A stretch of DNA of 64,000 nucleotides. Origin: Rhodococcus rhodochrous. Its GTDB lineage: Bacteria > Actinomycetota > Actinomycetes > Mycobacteriales > Mycobacteriaceae. The stretch spans positions 5,310,891-5,374,890 of the forward strand of contig NZ_CP027557.1 of the NCBI RefSeq assembly GCF_014854695.1, in the 5' to 3' direction. Of the stretch, positions 35,205 to 44,304 are shown one piece after another. Both the position numbers and the translations under genes were made by a program. Positions within the stretch are counted from its first letter, which is position 1. Each line of letters begins with the position of its first letter. The notes under the pieces were generated by a model. That model saw only the letters and a list, made by a program, of their open reading frames with translations. It was not told the origin of the DNA and searched no databases.

Positions 35205-36071
35205 TCACACGCGCACGCGATCCGCATTCGCGAGGATGGCCGCCCGCAGTGCCGCCTCCGGACCGCTGAGTACGGAACGGCGCGCCATGAGCACGAACTC
35301 GATCTCACCCGCATCGGGAAGCAATCGTCGGGGATCGCGCACCGGGACGAGACCGGGTGGTGGAAGCCGCTCGGCGTGCAGCACCACGCCCAGTCCGGCG
35401 AGCGCCGCGGCGCGCAGGCCGTTGAGACTGTCGGTCGTGCACGCGACGCGCACACCGCGCCCGCTGCGCTGGAGGACCTCGAGCGCGATGTCGCGGGTCA
35501 GGGCCGGCGATGGATAGGACACCAGCGGTGTCGGCTCGTCCGGGTCGAGGACGTAATCGGGGGCAGAGAGGAAGACGAGGCGCTCGCGAAAGATCATCTC
35601 GCCGTGGCGGCTGCCCGGTCGGCGCTTGCCGAAGACCAGATCGAGTTCGTTGTCGTCGAGCCGGCGCTGCAGATCCTCGCTCAGATCCACGGTGAGTTCG
35701 AGATCGACGCGGGGATGACTGCGCCGGAACTCGGCGAGGATCGACGGCAGCTCGTAGAGCACCAGGTCCTCGGAGACCCCGAAACGCAGCCGGCCGCTGA
35801 GCGGTGACTCCGAGAAGTGCCTGCGGGCGGCATCGTGGCGATCGAGGATCTCGCGGGCGAAGGCGACCATATCGGCGCCGTCCGCCGTGAGCTCGACGTG
35901 GTGCGTGTCGCGTACGAACAGGCGCCGCCCGATCTCCTTCTCGAGTCGCGCGACGTGCTGACTGACCGTCGACTGCCGCAGGCCGAGCCGCTGGGCGGCC
36001 GCGGTGAAGCCGCGCTCCCGCTCGACGGCGAGGAAGCTCCGTAGGTGTACCGGATCGAACACGACCTCCAT
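35205..36071 (-). CDS. LysR-family regulator of the adjacent transporter
   Basis: 288-aa LTTR with HTH 'LRSFLAVERERGFTAAAQRLGLRQSTVSQHVARLEKEIGRR' and a full effector domain. It is divergent from a bile-acid-symporter-type transporter across a shared inverted repeat, the classical LTTR arrangement. ATG 36071 is used; an in-frame GTG at 36086 would also work. Confidence 0.84.
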   Translation of the reverse strand: MEVVFDPVHLRSFLAVERERGFTAAAQRLGLRQSTVSQHVARLEKEIGRRLFVRDTHHVELTADGADMVAFAREILDRHDAARRHFSESPLSGRLRFGVSEDLVLYELPSILAEFRRSHPRVDLELTVDLSEDLQRRLDDNELDLVFGKRRPGSRHGEMIFRERLVFLSAPDYVLDPDEPTPLVSYPSPALTRDIALEVLQRSGRGVRVACTTDSLNGLRAAALAGLGVVLHAERLPPPGLVPVRDPRRLLPDAGEIEFVLMARRSVLSGPEAALRAAILANADRVRV

Positions 36072-36087
36072 TTCATCATGAATCACG

Positions 36088-36120
36088 ATTGCAGAAAACG
36101 TGGTGACCGTCTTCTGTAAT
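36088..36120. promoter_or_regulatory. LysR-type binding site between lysR and transporter
   Basis: ATTGCAGAA (36088-36096) and TTCTGTAAT (36112-36120) form an inverted repeat matching at 8 of 9 positions, with a 15-bp spacer. This spans the divergent promoter and is the expected operator of the flanking LTTR. Its position argues against a transporter start at 36100. Confidence 0.65.
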
Positions 36121-36147
36121 GGCCTCAGGCTGCCGTACGGTCGATTC

Positions 36148-37137
36148 GTGCTCTCCAAGATCCCCGTGCTCGGACGACTCGACCCGTTCCTGCTCGCCAT
36201 CCTCGCCACCGTCGCCGTCGCTGCTCTGCTGCCCGCCGACGGGGTCGTACTCGACGGCGTGAACTGGGCCGCCAAGATCGCCATCGGGTTGCTGTTCTTC
36301 CTGTACGGCGCGCGCCTGTCCACGCAGGAGGCCATCGAGGGTCTCAAGCACTGGCGTCTGCACCTGACGATCCTCGCCACGACCTTCGTCGTCTTCCCAC
36401 TGCTCGGCCTGGCCGCGAAGGTGCTCGTGCCGTCGATCCTGAGCGACCCTCTCTATCTCGGCGTCCTGTACCTGTGCCTGCTGCCGTCCACGGTGCAGTC
36501 CGCCATCGCGCTCGTCTCGGTGGCGCGCGGCAACATCCCCGGTTCGATCGTCTCGGCCAGCGCCTCGAGTCTCATCGGAATCTTCGCGACGCCGCTGCTG
36601 GTCGCGCTGACGATGTCCACCCAGGGCGTCACCTTCAGCGGGTCGGCCGTGCTCGACATCGTGCTGATGTTGCTCGTGCCGTTCGTCGTAGGTCAGCTCC
36701 TGCGGCGCTGGATCGGTGGCTGGGTGAAGGCCCACGGCAAGCCGCTCAAGCTCGTCGACCGCGGATCGATCATGCTCGTCGTGTACGTGGCGTTCAGCCG
36801 CGGCATGAACGAGGGCATCTGGTCGATGATGTCGGTCGGTCGCCTGCTCGCCCTCGTCGGTGTGTGCGCGGTGCTGCTCGCGATCGTGCTCGCACTCACC
36901 TGGTACTCGTCACGCGGACTCGGTTTCGAATACCAGGACCGTGTCGCGATCCTCTTCTGCGGCTCCACGAAGTCCCTGGCCACCGGCCTTCCCATGGCGA
37001 TCGTGCTCTTCCCCGGCCAGCCCATCGGCCTGATCGTGCTGCCGCTCATGCTGTTCCACCAGATGCAGCTCCTGGTGTGCGCGGCCCTCGCCGGACGCCT
37101 GGCGAAGAAGGCACCGGACGGGCTCGTAGCCGTATAG
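36148..37137 (+). CDS. bile acid:sodium symporter-family transporter (YfeH-like)
   Basis: 329-aa membrane protein with about 9-10 TM helices. 'FFLYGARLSTQEAIEGLKHWRLHL' and 'LCLLPSTVQSAIALVSVARGNIPGSIVSASASS' are typical of the SBF-like/YfeH family. The GTG at 36148 is chosen because upstream in-frame GTG codons fall in the LTTR operator. Probably exports or imports an organic anion; substrate unknown. Confidence 0.83.
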   Translation: MLSKIPVLGRLDPFLLAILATVAVAALLPADGVVLDGVNWAAKIAIGLLFFLYGARLSTQEAIEGLKHWRLHLTILATTFVVFPLLGLAAKVLVPSILSDPLYLGVLYLCLLPSTVQSAIALVSVARGNIPGSIVSASASSLIGIFATPLLVALTMSTQGVTFSGSAVLDIVLMLLVPFVVGQLLRRWIGGWVKAHGKPLKLVDRGSIMLVVYVAFSRGMNEGIWSMMSVGRLLALVGVCAVLLAIVLALTWYSSRGLGFEYQDRVAILFCGSTKSLATGLPMAIVLFPGQPIGLIVLPLMLFHQMQLLVCAALAGRLAKKAPDGLVAV

Positions 37138-37271
37138 GAGAGCGAAGCGGAAGCTCCTGTTCGACGAAATCGAGGGTGAAATCCGCTGATTCCGGTAGCG
37201 GTGACGTCGTCGTGCCGTCACCGTGCAGGGAGAACCCCGATTCGCGAACCTCGGCTCGAAGGAGCACCGGC

Positions 37272-38489
37272 ATGGGTCTGCTCTTCCACGATCATCTGCA
37301 CGACGAGTTCGGAACCTGGCCATTGGCCTACATCCCCTACGGTGGTGCCGACTTCGGTGAGATCGCCGCAGTGGCCCGGCAGGTGGGGGACGGTGACGAC
37401 GCGGACTTCTACGGGGCATGGGTCGAGGCCGGGGACCGTCTCGTCGCCGAAGCGGAGACCTGTGCGGCCGCCGGGCACGACGACTCGGCCCGCGAGTTGT
37501 TCCTGCGGGCGAGCGCCTACTACGCGACCGCCTATCACCCGCTGTACGGATCCCCGGTCGACCCGCGTCTGATCGCTGCCTTCGACAAGCAGGTCGCGGC
37601 CTTCGATGCCGGGCTGGCGATCGGGGACACACCCGTGAAGGCTGCCAGGATTCCGTTCGAGGACACCACGTTGCCGGGCTACCTGATCCCCGCACCCGGT
37701 CACGAGAGCAACGTGCGGCCGCTCATCGTCTTCACCAACGGATACGACGCCACGATCACCGACATGTTCTTCGCGTCGGCGGTGGCGGCACTGCGACGCG
37801 GCTACCACTGTCTCCTGTTCGACGGACCGGGTCAGGGCGAGATGCTCTACAAGCAGAACATGCCGATGCGCCCGGACTGGGAAGTGGTCGTGCGCGCGGT
37901 GATCGATCATGCGACGGCCTCCCCCATCGTGGACCCCGAACGCATCGTCCTGAGCGGATGGAGTCTCGGGGGGTATCTCGCGCCGCGCGCAGCGTCCGGT
38001 GAGCATCGCCTGGCAGCGGTGGTCGCCGATCCCGGTCAGTGGAGCGTCGCGGCCGGCACCCGGGCCCTCGGGGCAGCATTCGGCCTGTCCCCCGAGGTCC
38101 TGGACGATCCTCTCTCGATGCACACGCAGGACGCCGACGCGATCATGGCTGCGGTGCAGGCGGATCCGTCGCTGCGCTGGAAACTCGTCTCGCGCGGATT
38201 CTGGGTCAACGGAGTCTCGGACATCCGGGAACTGTTCGCGGCACTGAACGAGTACACGCTCGACGAGGTCGGGGAACGCATCTCGTGCCCGGTCGTGGTG
38301 ACGGCGGCCGAGAGCGATGCCCTCGCACGCGGTGCGGGAACATTCGGAGATCGGCTCGGCGACACGGTGACTCTCATCCCGTTCACCGACGCCGAGGGTG
38401 CGGGTGGGCATTGCGAGATGGGCAACCGCACCCTCCTCAACAGGCGGGTTCTCGATCGGCTCGACGAACTCCTGGCCCGCACGCCCTGA
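37272..38489 (+). CDS. alpha/beta hydrolase with N-terminal helical cap (FrsA/DHPON-hydrolase type)
   Basis: 405 aa. The N-terminal about 120 residues are helical ('ELFLRASAYYATAYHPLYG'). The hydrolase domain starts at 'RIPFEDTTLPGYLIPAPG', with oxyanion region 'IVFTNGYDATITDMFF', nucleophile Ser in 'LSGWSLGGYLAPRAA', Asp in 'VTAAESDALARG' and His in 'GGHCEMGNR'. This matches the 2,6-dihydroxypseudooxynicotine hydrolase/FrsA group, which cleaves C-C or ester bonds. Substrate unknown. 134 bp downstream of the transporter. Confidence 0.82.
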   Translation: MGLLFHDHLHDEFGTWPLAYIPYGGADFGEIAAVARQVGDGDDADFYGAWVEAGDRLVAEAETCAAAGHDDSARELFLRASAYYATAYHPLYGSPVDPRLIAAFDKQVAAFDAGLAIGDTPVKAARIPFEDTTLPGYLIPAPGHESNVRPLIVFTNGYDATITDMFFASAVAALRRGYHCLLFDGPGQGEMLYKQNMPMRPDWEVVVRAVIDHATASPIVDPERIVLSGWSLGGYLAPRAASGEHRLAAVVADPGQWSVAAGTRALGAAFGLSPEVLDDPLSMHTQDADAIMAAVQADPSLRWKLVSRGFWVNGVSDIRELFAALNEYTLDEVGERISCPVVVTAAESDALARGAGTFGDRLGDTVTLIPFTDAEGAGGHCEMGNRTLLNRRVLDRLDELLARTP

Positions 38490-38492
38490 CGA

Positions 38493-39689
38493 TCAGCGGT
38501 CGGGCCAGCCCGTGTACGCCTCCGCGAGATACTGCTGCCCGTACCGGGAACCGACGACCCCGGCGAGTTCACCCAGCGCCCGCTTGTTCTCGAACGACGT
38601 TGCGTCCTCACGGGTGTGGAGCATCGAGGTCATCCAGTACGAGAAGTTCTGCGCCTTCCACACGCGCTGCAGCGCCGTGTCGCTGTAGGCGTCGAGCAGG
38701 TCGGACGAGCCGGTGGAGAAGAACGAGTCGAGCGCGCGGAAGAGCACCCGGACGTCGGCCAGGGCGAGGTTGAGTCCCTTGGCACCGGTCGGCGGAACGG
38801 TGTGGCCGGCATCGCCTGCCAGGAAGAGGTTTCCGTGCCGCATCGGTTCGCACACGTACGAACGGAAGGGCAGGACCATCTGCTCGAAGATCCGGCCGCG
38901 CTTCAGTTCGAAACCGTCGGGGCCGTCGACACGCCGCTGCAGTTCGTCCCAGATCCGGTCCTCGCTCCACGCCGACGCGTCCTCGGACGGATCGCACTGG
39001 AAGTACATCCGCTGCACCGACTCGTTGCGCTGGCTGATGAGGGCGAATCCGTGATCCGAACGCGCATAGATCAACTCGGGCGCACTCGGCGGAGCCTCGG
39101 TGAGGATCCCGAACCATGCGAAGGGGTACTCGATGAAGTGATCGGTACGGACGTCCCCCGGAATCGCCTTGCGGCAGATGCTCTGTGATCCGTCGGCTCC
39201 GACGAGGAATCGGCACCGGATCTCGACCGGCGTGCCGTCGGATTCGGTGAACCGGATCTTGGGTGTGTCGGTGGTGATGTCGAGAACCTCTGTGTCGCAG
39301 ACGCTGTAGCGCACATCGCCACCGTCGCGTTCGCGCGAGGCGGCCAGGTCGACGAAAACCTCGTTCTGCGGATACAACCACACCGACTCACCCACGAGGT
39401 CCCGGAAATCGATGCGGTGGCTCTCGCCTCCGAAGCGCAGATCGATGCCGTCGTGGCGGTGCCCTTCGTTCAGGACACGGGTGTCGACTCCGCTCTCGGT
39501 GAGCAGCGACACCGAGCCGTGCTCGAGGATGCCCGCACGGTGGGTGGTCCGGATGGTCTCGTGATCACGCTTCTCGACGACGATATTGTCGATTCCCGCC
39601 TTCGCGAGGAGGTGGGAGAGCATGAGACCTGCCGGGCCGCCGCCGACGATGCCGACCTCGGTGGTGACGACCGTACGGGTTGCGTTCAT
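38493..39689 (-). CDS. pobA: 4-hydroxybenzoate 3-monooxygenase
   Basis: 398-aa flavoprotein hydroxylase. FAD motif 'VGIVGGGPAGLMLSHLLAKAG', 'RAGILEHGSV', the DG motif 'FLVGADGSQS', and the diagnostic 'GDAGHTVPPTGAKGLNLALADV'. It converts 4-hydroxybenzoate to protocatechuate using NADPH or NADH. ATG 39689. It lies 103 bp downstream of an IclR-family gene on the same strand. Confidence 0.9.
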   Translation of the reverse strand: MNATRTVVTTEVGIVGGGPAGLMLSHLLAKAGIDNIVVEKRDHETIRTTHRAGILEHGSVSLLTESGVDTRVLNEGHRHDGIDLRFGGESHRIDFRDLVGESVWLYPQNEVFVDLAASRERDGGDVRYSVCDTEVLDITTDTPKIRFTESDGTPVEIRCRFLVGADGSQSICRKAIPGDVRTDHFIEYPFAWFGILTEAPPSAPELIYARSDHGFALISQRNESVQRMYFQCDPSEDASAWSEDRIWDELQRRVDGPDGFELKRGRIFEQMVLPFRSYVCEPMRHGNLFLAGDAGHTVPPTGAKGLNLALADVRVLFRALDSFFSTGSSDLLDAYSDTALQRVWKAQNFSYWMTSMLHTREDATSFENKRALGELAGVVGSRYGQQYLAEAYTGWPDR

Positions 39690-39765
39690 GTGTTCGTCCT
39701 TCGCTGCGCGTATCCGATTCGCGTCCCGTCGAGTGTCGTGCGCCTCACCCACCGCACACGCCGAC

Positions 39766-39782
39766 TTCTCGTTCAATGAGAA
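39766..39782. promoter_or_regulatory. candidate IclR operator upstream of pobA
   Basis: TTCTC (39766-39770) and GAGAA (39778-39782) separated by 7 bp, in the gap between the iclR-type gene and pobA. Short arms, so only a weak candidate for the PobR-like operator. Confidence 0.35.
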
Positions 39783-39792
39783 AACGATCGGG

Positions 39793-40551
39793 TCAGTCCG
39801 GGGGACGCTCGCCGACTCCGCGCGCGATTCCGCGGGCAGCGGCCATGAGGACGGGCACGACGGCCTGCTGCCGGGACGCACCGGTGGGCACCACCACGCC
39901 GAGCGCCGCCATGGCATGACCCGACCGTGCGAGGACGGGCACCGCGATGCCCGTGGTGCCCTCGTCGAGCACACCGTCGAAGCGCGCATAACCCCGTCGA
40001 CGGACCTCCGCGAGCGCGCGACGGAAATCCCTCGTCGTCGCAGCGAACCGCTTCTCCACCTCGGGATGTCGTCGCCGATAGGTTTCCTGCACCTCCGCAG
40101 GTGAGAACGCGAGCATCGACATGCCCAGCGACGTGTCGTGGACGGGGAGCCGACGCGCGACCGAGGCCTGGTTGACCACCGAATCGGACGCCGACAGCCG
40201 CTCGAGGACGAGGACCTCGTCGTCCTGCAGGACCGCGAGCTGGGTGTGCTGGTGCACCACCGACTGCACGTCCTGCAGGAAGGGCAGCGCCGCCTCCCGC
40301 AGATCCCGTGCGGGTGCACTGCGCGCGACGAGTTCCCACAGGCGCAGACCGAGCCGTACCCGGCCGTCGTCGTCCCGGGTGAGCAGACCGTGTTGCACCA
40401 GCTCGCCGACGAGCCGGTAGGTCGTGGCCTGCGGGATGCCGGACCTGCGGGCGAGACTCCCGACCGTCAGGCGGGGTTGGGTGTCGTCGAACGACTCGAG
40501 GATGCGGACGACGCGGTCGAGCATCGAGTCACCGGACGGCGAGTTGGCCAT
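39793..40551 (-). CDS. IclR-family regulator (PobR-like)
   Basis: 252 aa: N-terminal winged HTH 'RLTVGSLARRSGIPQATTYRLVGELVQHGLLTRDDDG' and the C-terminal IclR effector domain ('VVNQASVARRLPVHDTSLGMSML', 'GYARFDGVLDEGTTGIAVPVL'). Directly upstream of pobA in the same orientation, so it probably senses 4-hydroxybenzoate and controls pobA. Confidence 0.87.
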   Translation of the reverse strand: MANSPSGDSMLDRVVRILESFDDTQPRLTVGSLARRSGIPQATTYRLVGELVQHGLLTRDDDGRVRLGLRLWELVARSAPARDLREAALPFLQDVQSVVHQHTQLAVLQDDEVLVLERLSASDSVVNQASVARRLPVHDTSLGMSMLAFSPAEVQETYRRRHPEVEKRFAATTRDFRRALAEVRRRGYARFDGVLDEGTTGIAVPVLARSGHAMAALGVVVPTGASRQQAVVPVLMAAARGIARGVGERPPD

Positions 40552-40607
40552 GTCGCCATTGTTCCGTGTCCGATCCGGGCAGCTTCACCATCCGGATCCG
40601 TCCGTAG

Positions 40608-40641
40608 ATTCGACATCTGTCAATATAGACATGTGTCGAAT
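40608..40641. promoter_or_regulatory. ArsR operator upstream of arsR-acr3-arsC
   Basis: 14-bp arms ATTCGACATCTGTC (40608-40621) and GACATGTGTCGAAT (40628-40641) match at 11-12 positions around AATATA. The same half-site, GACATATGTCGAA, recurs before arsI. The arsR start codon GTG (40633) lies inside the right arm. Confidence 0.78.
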
Positions 40642-40992
40642 CAAGATCTCGCGGGTGACGACGCCTGCTGCTCTCCGCTCGTGCGCCAACCCCTGACGGG
40701 CGATCGCGCCGTCGACCTCGCCCGGATGTTCAAAGCCCTCGGCGATCCGGTGCGTCTGCGGTTGCTGTCGCTCGTCGCGAGCCATGCCGGCGGTGAGGCG
40801 TGCGTGTGCGACATCTCGGGATCGTTCGATCTGTCCCAACCGACGATCTCGCACCATCTCAGAGTTCTGCGCGAGGCAGGCCTGCTCGAGTGCGAGCGTC
40901 GCGGAACGTGGGTGTACTACTGGGTGGTTCCGGCTGCATTACGGCAACTCTCCGAGGTGCTCGGGATCGAGTCGACCGAGGTACCCGCATGA
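40633..40992 (+). CDS. arsR: ArsR-family arsenic-responsive repressor
   Basis: 119-aa ArsR/SmtB protein: 'DLARMFKALGDPVRLRLLSLVASH', HTH 'VCDISGSFDLSQPTISHHLRVLREAGLLE'. Potential As(III) ligands are an N-terminal Cys pair ('DDACCSPL') and the 'ACVCDISG' Cys residues. The GTG start keeps the conserved CCSPL segment and lies within the operator, implying a leaderless or nearly leaderless mRNA. Overlaps acr3 by 4 bp. Confidence 0.86.
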   Translation: MSNQDLAGDDACCSPLVRQPLTGDRAVDLARMFKALGDPVRLRLLSLVASHAGGEACVCDISGSFDLSQPTISHHLRVLREAGLLECERRGTWVYYWVVPAALRQLSEVLGIESTEVPA

Positions 40993-42068
40993 GTGAGCGC
41001 ACCGCGGTGGACACTCCCGTGATGGGCAGGATGTCGACACTCGACCGCTTCCTTCCCGTGTGGATCGGCACCGCCATCGTCGTGGGCCTGCTGCTCGGCC
41101 GCATGATTCCCGGACTCGGGGAAGCCCTGAGTTTCATCGAGATCGACGGAATCTCGCTGCCGATCGCCCTCGGTCTGCTGATCATGATGTACCCGGTGCT
41201 GGCGAAGGTGCGCTACGACCGTCTCGACACGGTCACCGGCGACCGCACCCTGTTGATCTCGTCGCTGATCCTCAACTGGATCGTCGGTCCCGCACTGATG
41301 TTCGCGCTCGCGTGGCTGATGCTGCCGGATCTGCCCGAATACCGCACCGGTCTGATCATCGTCGGCCTCGCGCGCTGCATCGCGATGGTGATCATCTGGA
41401 ACGACCTGGCGTGTGGCGACCGGGAAGCCGCAGCCGTGCTGGTCGCGATCAACTCGGTCTTCCAGGTGATCATGTTCGCCGCTCTCGGCTGGTTCTACCT
41501 GTCGGTGCTGCCCGGATGGCTCGGCCTCGAGCAGACCGGTCTCGACGTCTCCCCGTGGGAAATCGCGAAATCCGTGCTGATCTTCCTCGGAATCCCGCTC
41601 GTCGCCGGTTTCCTCACTCGTCGATTCGGCGAGAAGGCCAAGGGCCGCAGCTGGTACGAGCAGACCTTCCTGCCGCGCATCGGACCGTGGGCGCTGTACG
41701 GACTGCTGTTCACCATCGTGATCCTGTTCGCGCTGCAAGGCGAACAGATCACCTCGCGACCACTCGACGTCGTACGCATCGCGCTGCCCCTGCTGGCGTA
41801 CTTCGCGATCATGTGGGGGAGCGGGTATCTGTTCGGCGCTGCAGTAGGACTCGGCTACGAACGCACCACCACACTCGCCTTCACCGCCGCGGGCAACAAT
41901 TTCGAACTCGCCATCGCCGTCGCGATCGGCACGTTCGGCGTCGCGTCCGGGCAGGCCCTGGCTGGAGTCGTCGGACCACTCATCGAAGTGCCCGTCCTCG
42001 TCGCACTCGTGTACGTGGCTCTGGCTCTGCGTACACGTTTCGCCGCACGCGCCGGAGGTGCGTCGTGA
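40989..42068 (+). CDS. acr3: ACR3-type arsenite efflux permease
   Basis: 359-aa protein with ten predicted TM helices and the conserved Acr3 segment 'GLARCIAMVIIWNDLACGD' with its essential Cys, plus 'FTAAGNNFELAIAVAIGTFG'. Exports As(III) using the proton motive force. Translationally coupled to arsR upstream and arsC downstream (4-bp overlaps). Confidence 0.93.
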   Translation: MSERTAVDTPVMGRMSTLDRFLPVWIGTAIVVGLLLGRMIPGLGEALSFIEIDGISLPIALGLLIMMYPVLAKVRYDRLDTVTGDRTLLISSLILNWIVGPALMFALAWLMLPDLPEYRTGLIIVGLARCIAMVIIWNDLACGDREAAAVLVAINSVFQVIMFAALGWFYLSVLPGWLGLEQTGLDVSPWEIAKSVLIFLGIPLVAGFLTRRFGEKAKGRSWYEQTFLPRIGPWALYGLLFTIVILFALQGEQITSRPLDVVRIALPLLAYFAIMWGSGYLFGAAVGLGYERTTTLAFTAAGNNFELAIAVAIGTFGVASGQALAGVVGPLIEVPVLVALVYVALALRTRFAARAGGAS

Positions 42069-42472
42069 CCACGGTCCCGTCGGTGTTGTTCGTGTGCGTG
42101 CACAATGCCGGTCGGTCCCAGATGGCCGCCGGGTTCCTGAGTCATCTCGCGGGGGACCGCATCACAGTCCGTTCCGCCGGGTCCGCACCCGCCCCCGAGG
42201 TGAACCCTGCTGCGGTCGCAGCGATGGCCGAGGTCGGCATCGACATCTCCGGCGAGAACCCGAAGATCCTCACCGCCGACGCCGTGCAGGCCTCCGACGT
42301 CGTGATCACGATGGGCTGCGGCGACACCTGCCCGGTGTTCCCCGGTACGTCCTACCGGGACTGGGTGCTCGACGACCCGGCCGGACGAGGAATCGACGCC
42401 GTGCGTCCGATCCGTGACGAGATACGGACGAAGGTCGAGGCGCTGATCGCCGAACTGACGTCGCCGGCATGA
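42065..42472 (+). CDS. arsC: arsenate reductase (LMW-PTPase fold)
   Basis: 135 aa with P-loop 'VLFVCVHNAGRSQMAAGF' containing the catalytic Cys, a second redox Cys in 'ITMGCGDTCPVFPG' and general acid region 'RDWVLDDPAG'. Reduces arsenate to arsenite for Acr3; in this group electrons come from thioredoxin or mycothiol/mycoredoxin. GTG start. Confidence 0.92.
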   Translation: MTTVPSVLFVCVHNAGRSQMAAGFLSHLAGDRITVRSAGSAPAPEVNPAAVAAMAEVGIDISGENPKILTADAVQASDVVITMGCGDTCPVFPGTSYRDWVLDDPAGRGIDAVRPIRDEIRTKVEALIAELTSPA

Positions 42473-42676
42473 TCGAGTTCGGCAACCGCATCCATCGGGT
42501 ACCCACAGATCTGTCACGCCGGGCGTCCGCGTAGGGCGCCCGGTGTGGACGAAGTCGTCCCCGACATGCTCCGGACACCGCGTTGCACGTCATCGCAGGT
42601 CCGGTAGCGTTCTGAGACGACTCGTAATCGCGTGTCGGTCGATCGGCTCGGTGCAGCCGAACTGTGGGAGGTTCCC

Positions 42677-43627
42677 GTGGCTGGTGGTCTCGTCGCCCTT
42701 CTGGACGACGTCGCGGTACTTGCGAAGGCAGCCGCGGCATCCATAGACGACATCGGCGCCGCAGCCGGCAGGGCGAGCGTCAAGGCAGCGGGCGTGGTCG
42801 TCGACGACACGGCCGTCACCCCTCGCTACGTGCACGGGTTCACCCCCGATCGCGAACTGCCGATCATCCGCAAGATCGCGATCGGGTCGATCCGCAACAA
42901 GCTCCTGATCATCCTGCCGGTCGCGATGATCCTGAGTCAGTTCCTCCCGCAGGCCCTGCCGTATCTGCTCATCGCCGGTGGTCTGTTCCTCTGCTACGAG
43001 GGTGCCGAGAAGGTCTACGAAGCGCTCACCGGCGGCCACCACGAAGAAGAGGCCACCGCGGCGGAGAAGGGCCCCGAGTTCGAGAAGGCCATGATCGGCG
43101 GCGCGATCCGCACCGACCTGATCCTGTCGGCCGAGATCATGGTGATCTCGCTGGCCACGGTCGAGGACGAACCCTTCCTGACCCGACTGCTCGTCCTCCT
43201 CGTCGTCGCCGTCCTCATCACCGTCCTGGTCTACGGCGTGGTCGCCCTGATCGTGAAGATGGACGATGTCGGCCTGGCGCTCGCGAAACGGAAATCGACC
43301 TTCGCTCAGCGCGTCGGTCGCGGTCTCGTGACGGCGATGCCGAAGCTGATGACCGTTCTCACCGTGGTCGGGATCGCCGCCATGCTGTGGGTCGGTGGGC
43401 ACATCCTGCTCGTCAACGTCGGCGAGGCCGGATTCCATTGGCCTGCCGATCGTCTCCACGATCTCGAGCACTGGTTCGGCGAGCTCGTGCACGGCGGATT
43501 CGGCGGCGTGCTGTCGTGGACCGCGGGGACCGTGGCATCCGCTCTGGTGGGCCTGATCGTGGGCGCGATCGTCGTGCTGATCATGCACCTGATCCCGCGG
43601 CGGAAGAAGGCCGACGCCACGCACTGA
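42677..43627 (+). CDS. DUF808/YedI-family membrane protein
   Basis: 316-aa protein beginning 'AGGLVALLDDVAVLAKAAAASIDDIGAAAGRAS', the DUF808 (YedI) signature, then 'SIRNKLLIILPVAMILSQFLPQALPYLL', 'FLCYEGAEK' and several further TM helices. GTG start behind GGGAGG. Function unknown. It sits between the two halves of the ars region but has no evident arsenic role. Confidence 0.87.
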   Translation: MAGGLVALLDDVAVLAKAAAASIDDIGAAAGRASVKAAGVVVDDTAVTPRYVHGFTPDRELPIIRKIAIGSIRNKLLIILPVAMILSQFLPQALPYLLIAGGLFLCYEGAEKVYEALTGGHHEEEATAAEKGPEFEKAMIGGAIRTDLILSAEIMVISLATVEDEPFLTRLLVLLVVAVLITVLVYGVVALIVKMDDVGLALAKRKSTFAQRVGRGLVTAMPKLMTVLTVVGIAAMLWVGGHILLVNVGEAGFHWPADRLHDLEHWFGELVHGGFGGVLSWTAGTVASALVGLIVGAIVVLIMHLIPRRKKADATH

Positions 43628-43650
43628 CGCCGCCGGATCCCCCGGACGGG

Positions 43651-44259
43651 TCACTCCGGGGCGCTTCTCCGGACCGCCTGCGCGAACGCCCGCATGAGAC
43701 CGGGATCCTTGACGCCGCGTTCGGCCTCGATGCCGCTGGAGACGTCGACACCCCACGCCCCGGACGCGGCAAGCGCCCTCTCGACATTGTCGGGGTTCAG
43801 CCCGCCCGCGAGGACCCACCGACCGGACGGCAGGGCACTGCGGTCCTGCCAGTCCCACGTCTTCCCGGCACCGGCGACGGCACCGTCGACGAGCAGCAGG
43901 TCGGCCCCGTAGTCCTCCGACAGCGCCTCGGCTCCTCCGGTGTTGACGGCACGGATCACCGTGAATCCAGCGTCGTGCAGCACGCGCACGTCGTCGGTCG
44001 ACCGAAGGTCGTGCACCTGGACGTGATCGAGATTCGCGGCCCGCGCCGTCGCGATGATCTCGTCGAGGGGCATCTTCACGTAGACGCCGACGGCGAGTGT
44101 TTCCGCCGGCACGCGGGGGCGGAGCGTCGCGGCCCGGTCGGGGGAGATGCGACGAGGACTCTCGGCAAGGACGAAACCGACCGCGTCGACGCCCAGTTCG
44201 ACGGCGAGATCGACCGTCGCCTCGTCCTGCAGCCCGCACATCTTGATGAACGTCATCAC
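43651..44259 (-). CDS. trpF: phosphoribosylanthranilate isomerase
   Basis: 202-aa TIM barrel: catalytic Cys in 'FIKMCGLQDE' (KxCG motif), 'VDAVGFVLAESPRRIS', catalytic Asp in 'LLLVDGAVAGAG' and phosphate loop 'LAGGLNPDNVERAL'. Third step of tryptophan synthesis from chorismate. It stands alone, away from other trp genes. Many actinobacteria lack trpF and use bifunctional PriA, so its presence is worth noting. Confidence 0.88.
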   Translation of the reverse strand: MMTFIKMCGLQDEATVDLAVELGVDAVGFVLAESPRRISPDRAATLRPRVPAETLAVGVYVKMPLDEIIATARAANLDHVQVHDLRSTDDVRVLHDAGFTVIRAVNTGGAEALSEDYGADLLLVDGAVAGAGKTWDWQDRSALPSGRWVLAGGLNPDNVERALAASGAWGVDVSSGIEAERGVKDPGLMRAFAQAVRRSAPE

Positions 44260-44304
44260 TACCTTCCTCGCCGTTTCTCCACCTCGAGGATATGTCTGCG
44301 ACCG

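Noticed and set aside
41060-42064. N-terminal extension of arsC through acr3
   Set aside because: The extension is an Arg-rich shadow of acr3; ArsC homology begins at the GTG at 42065.
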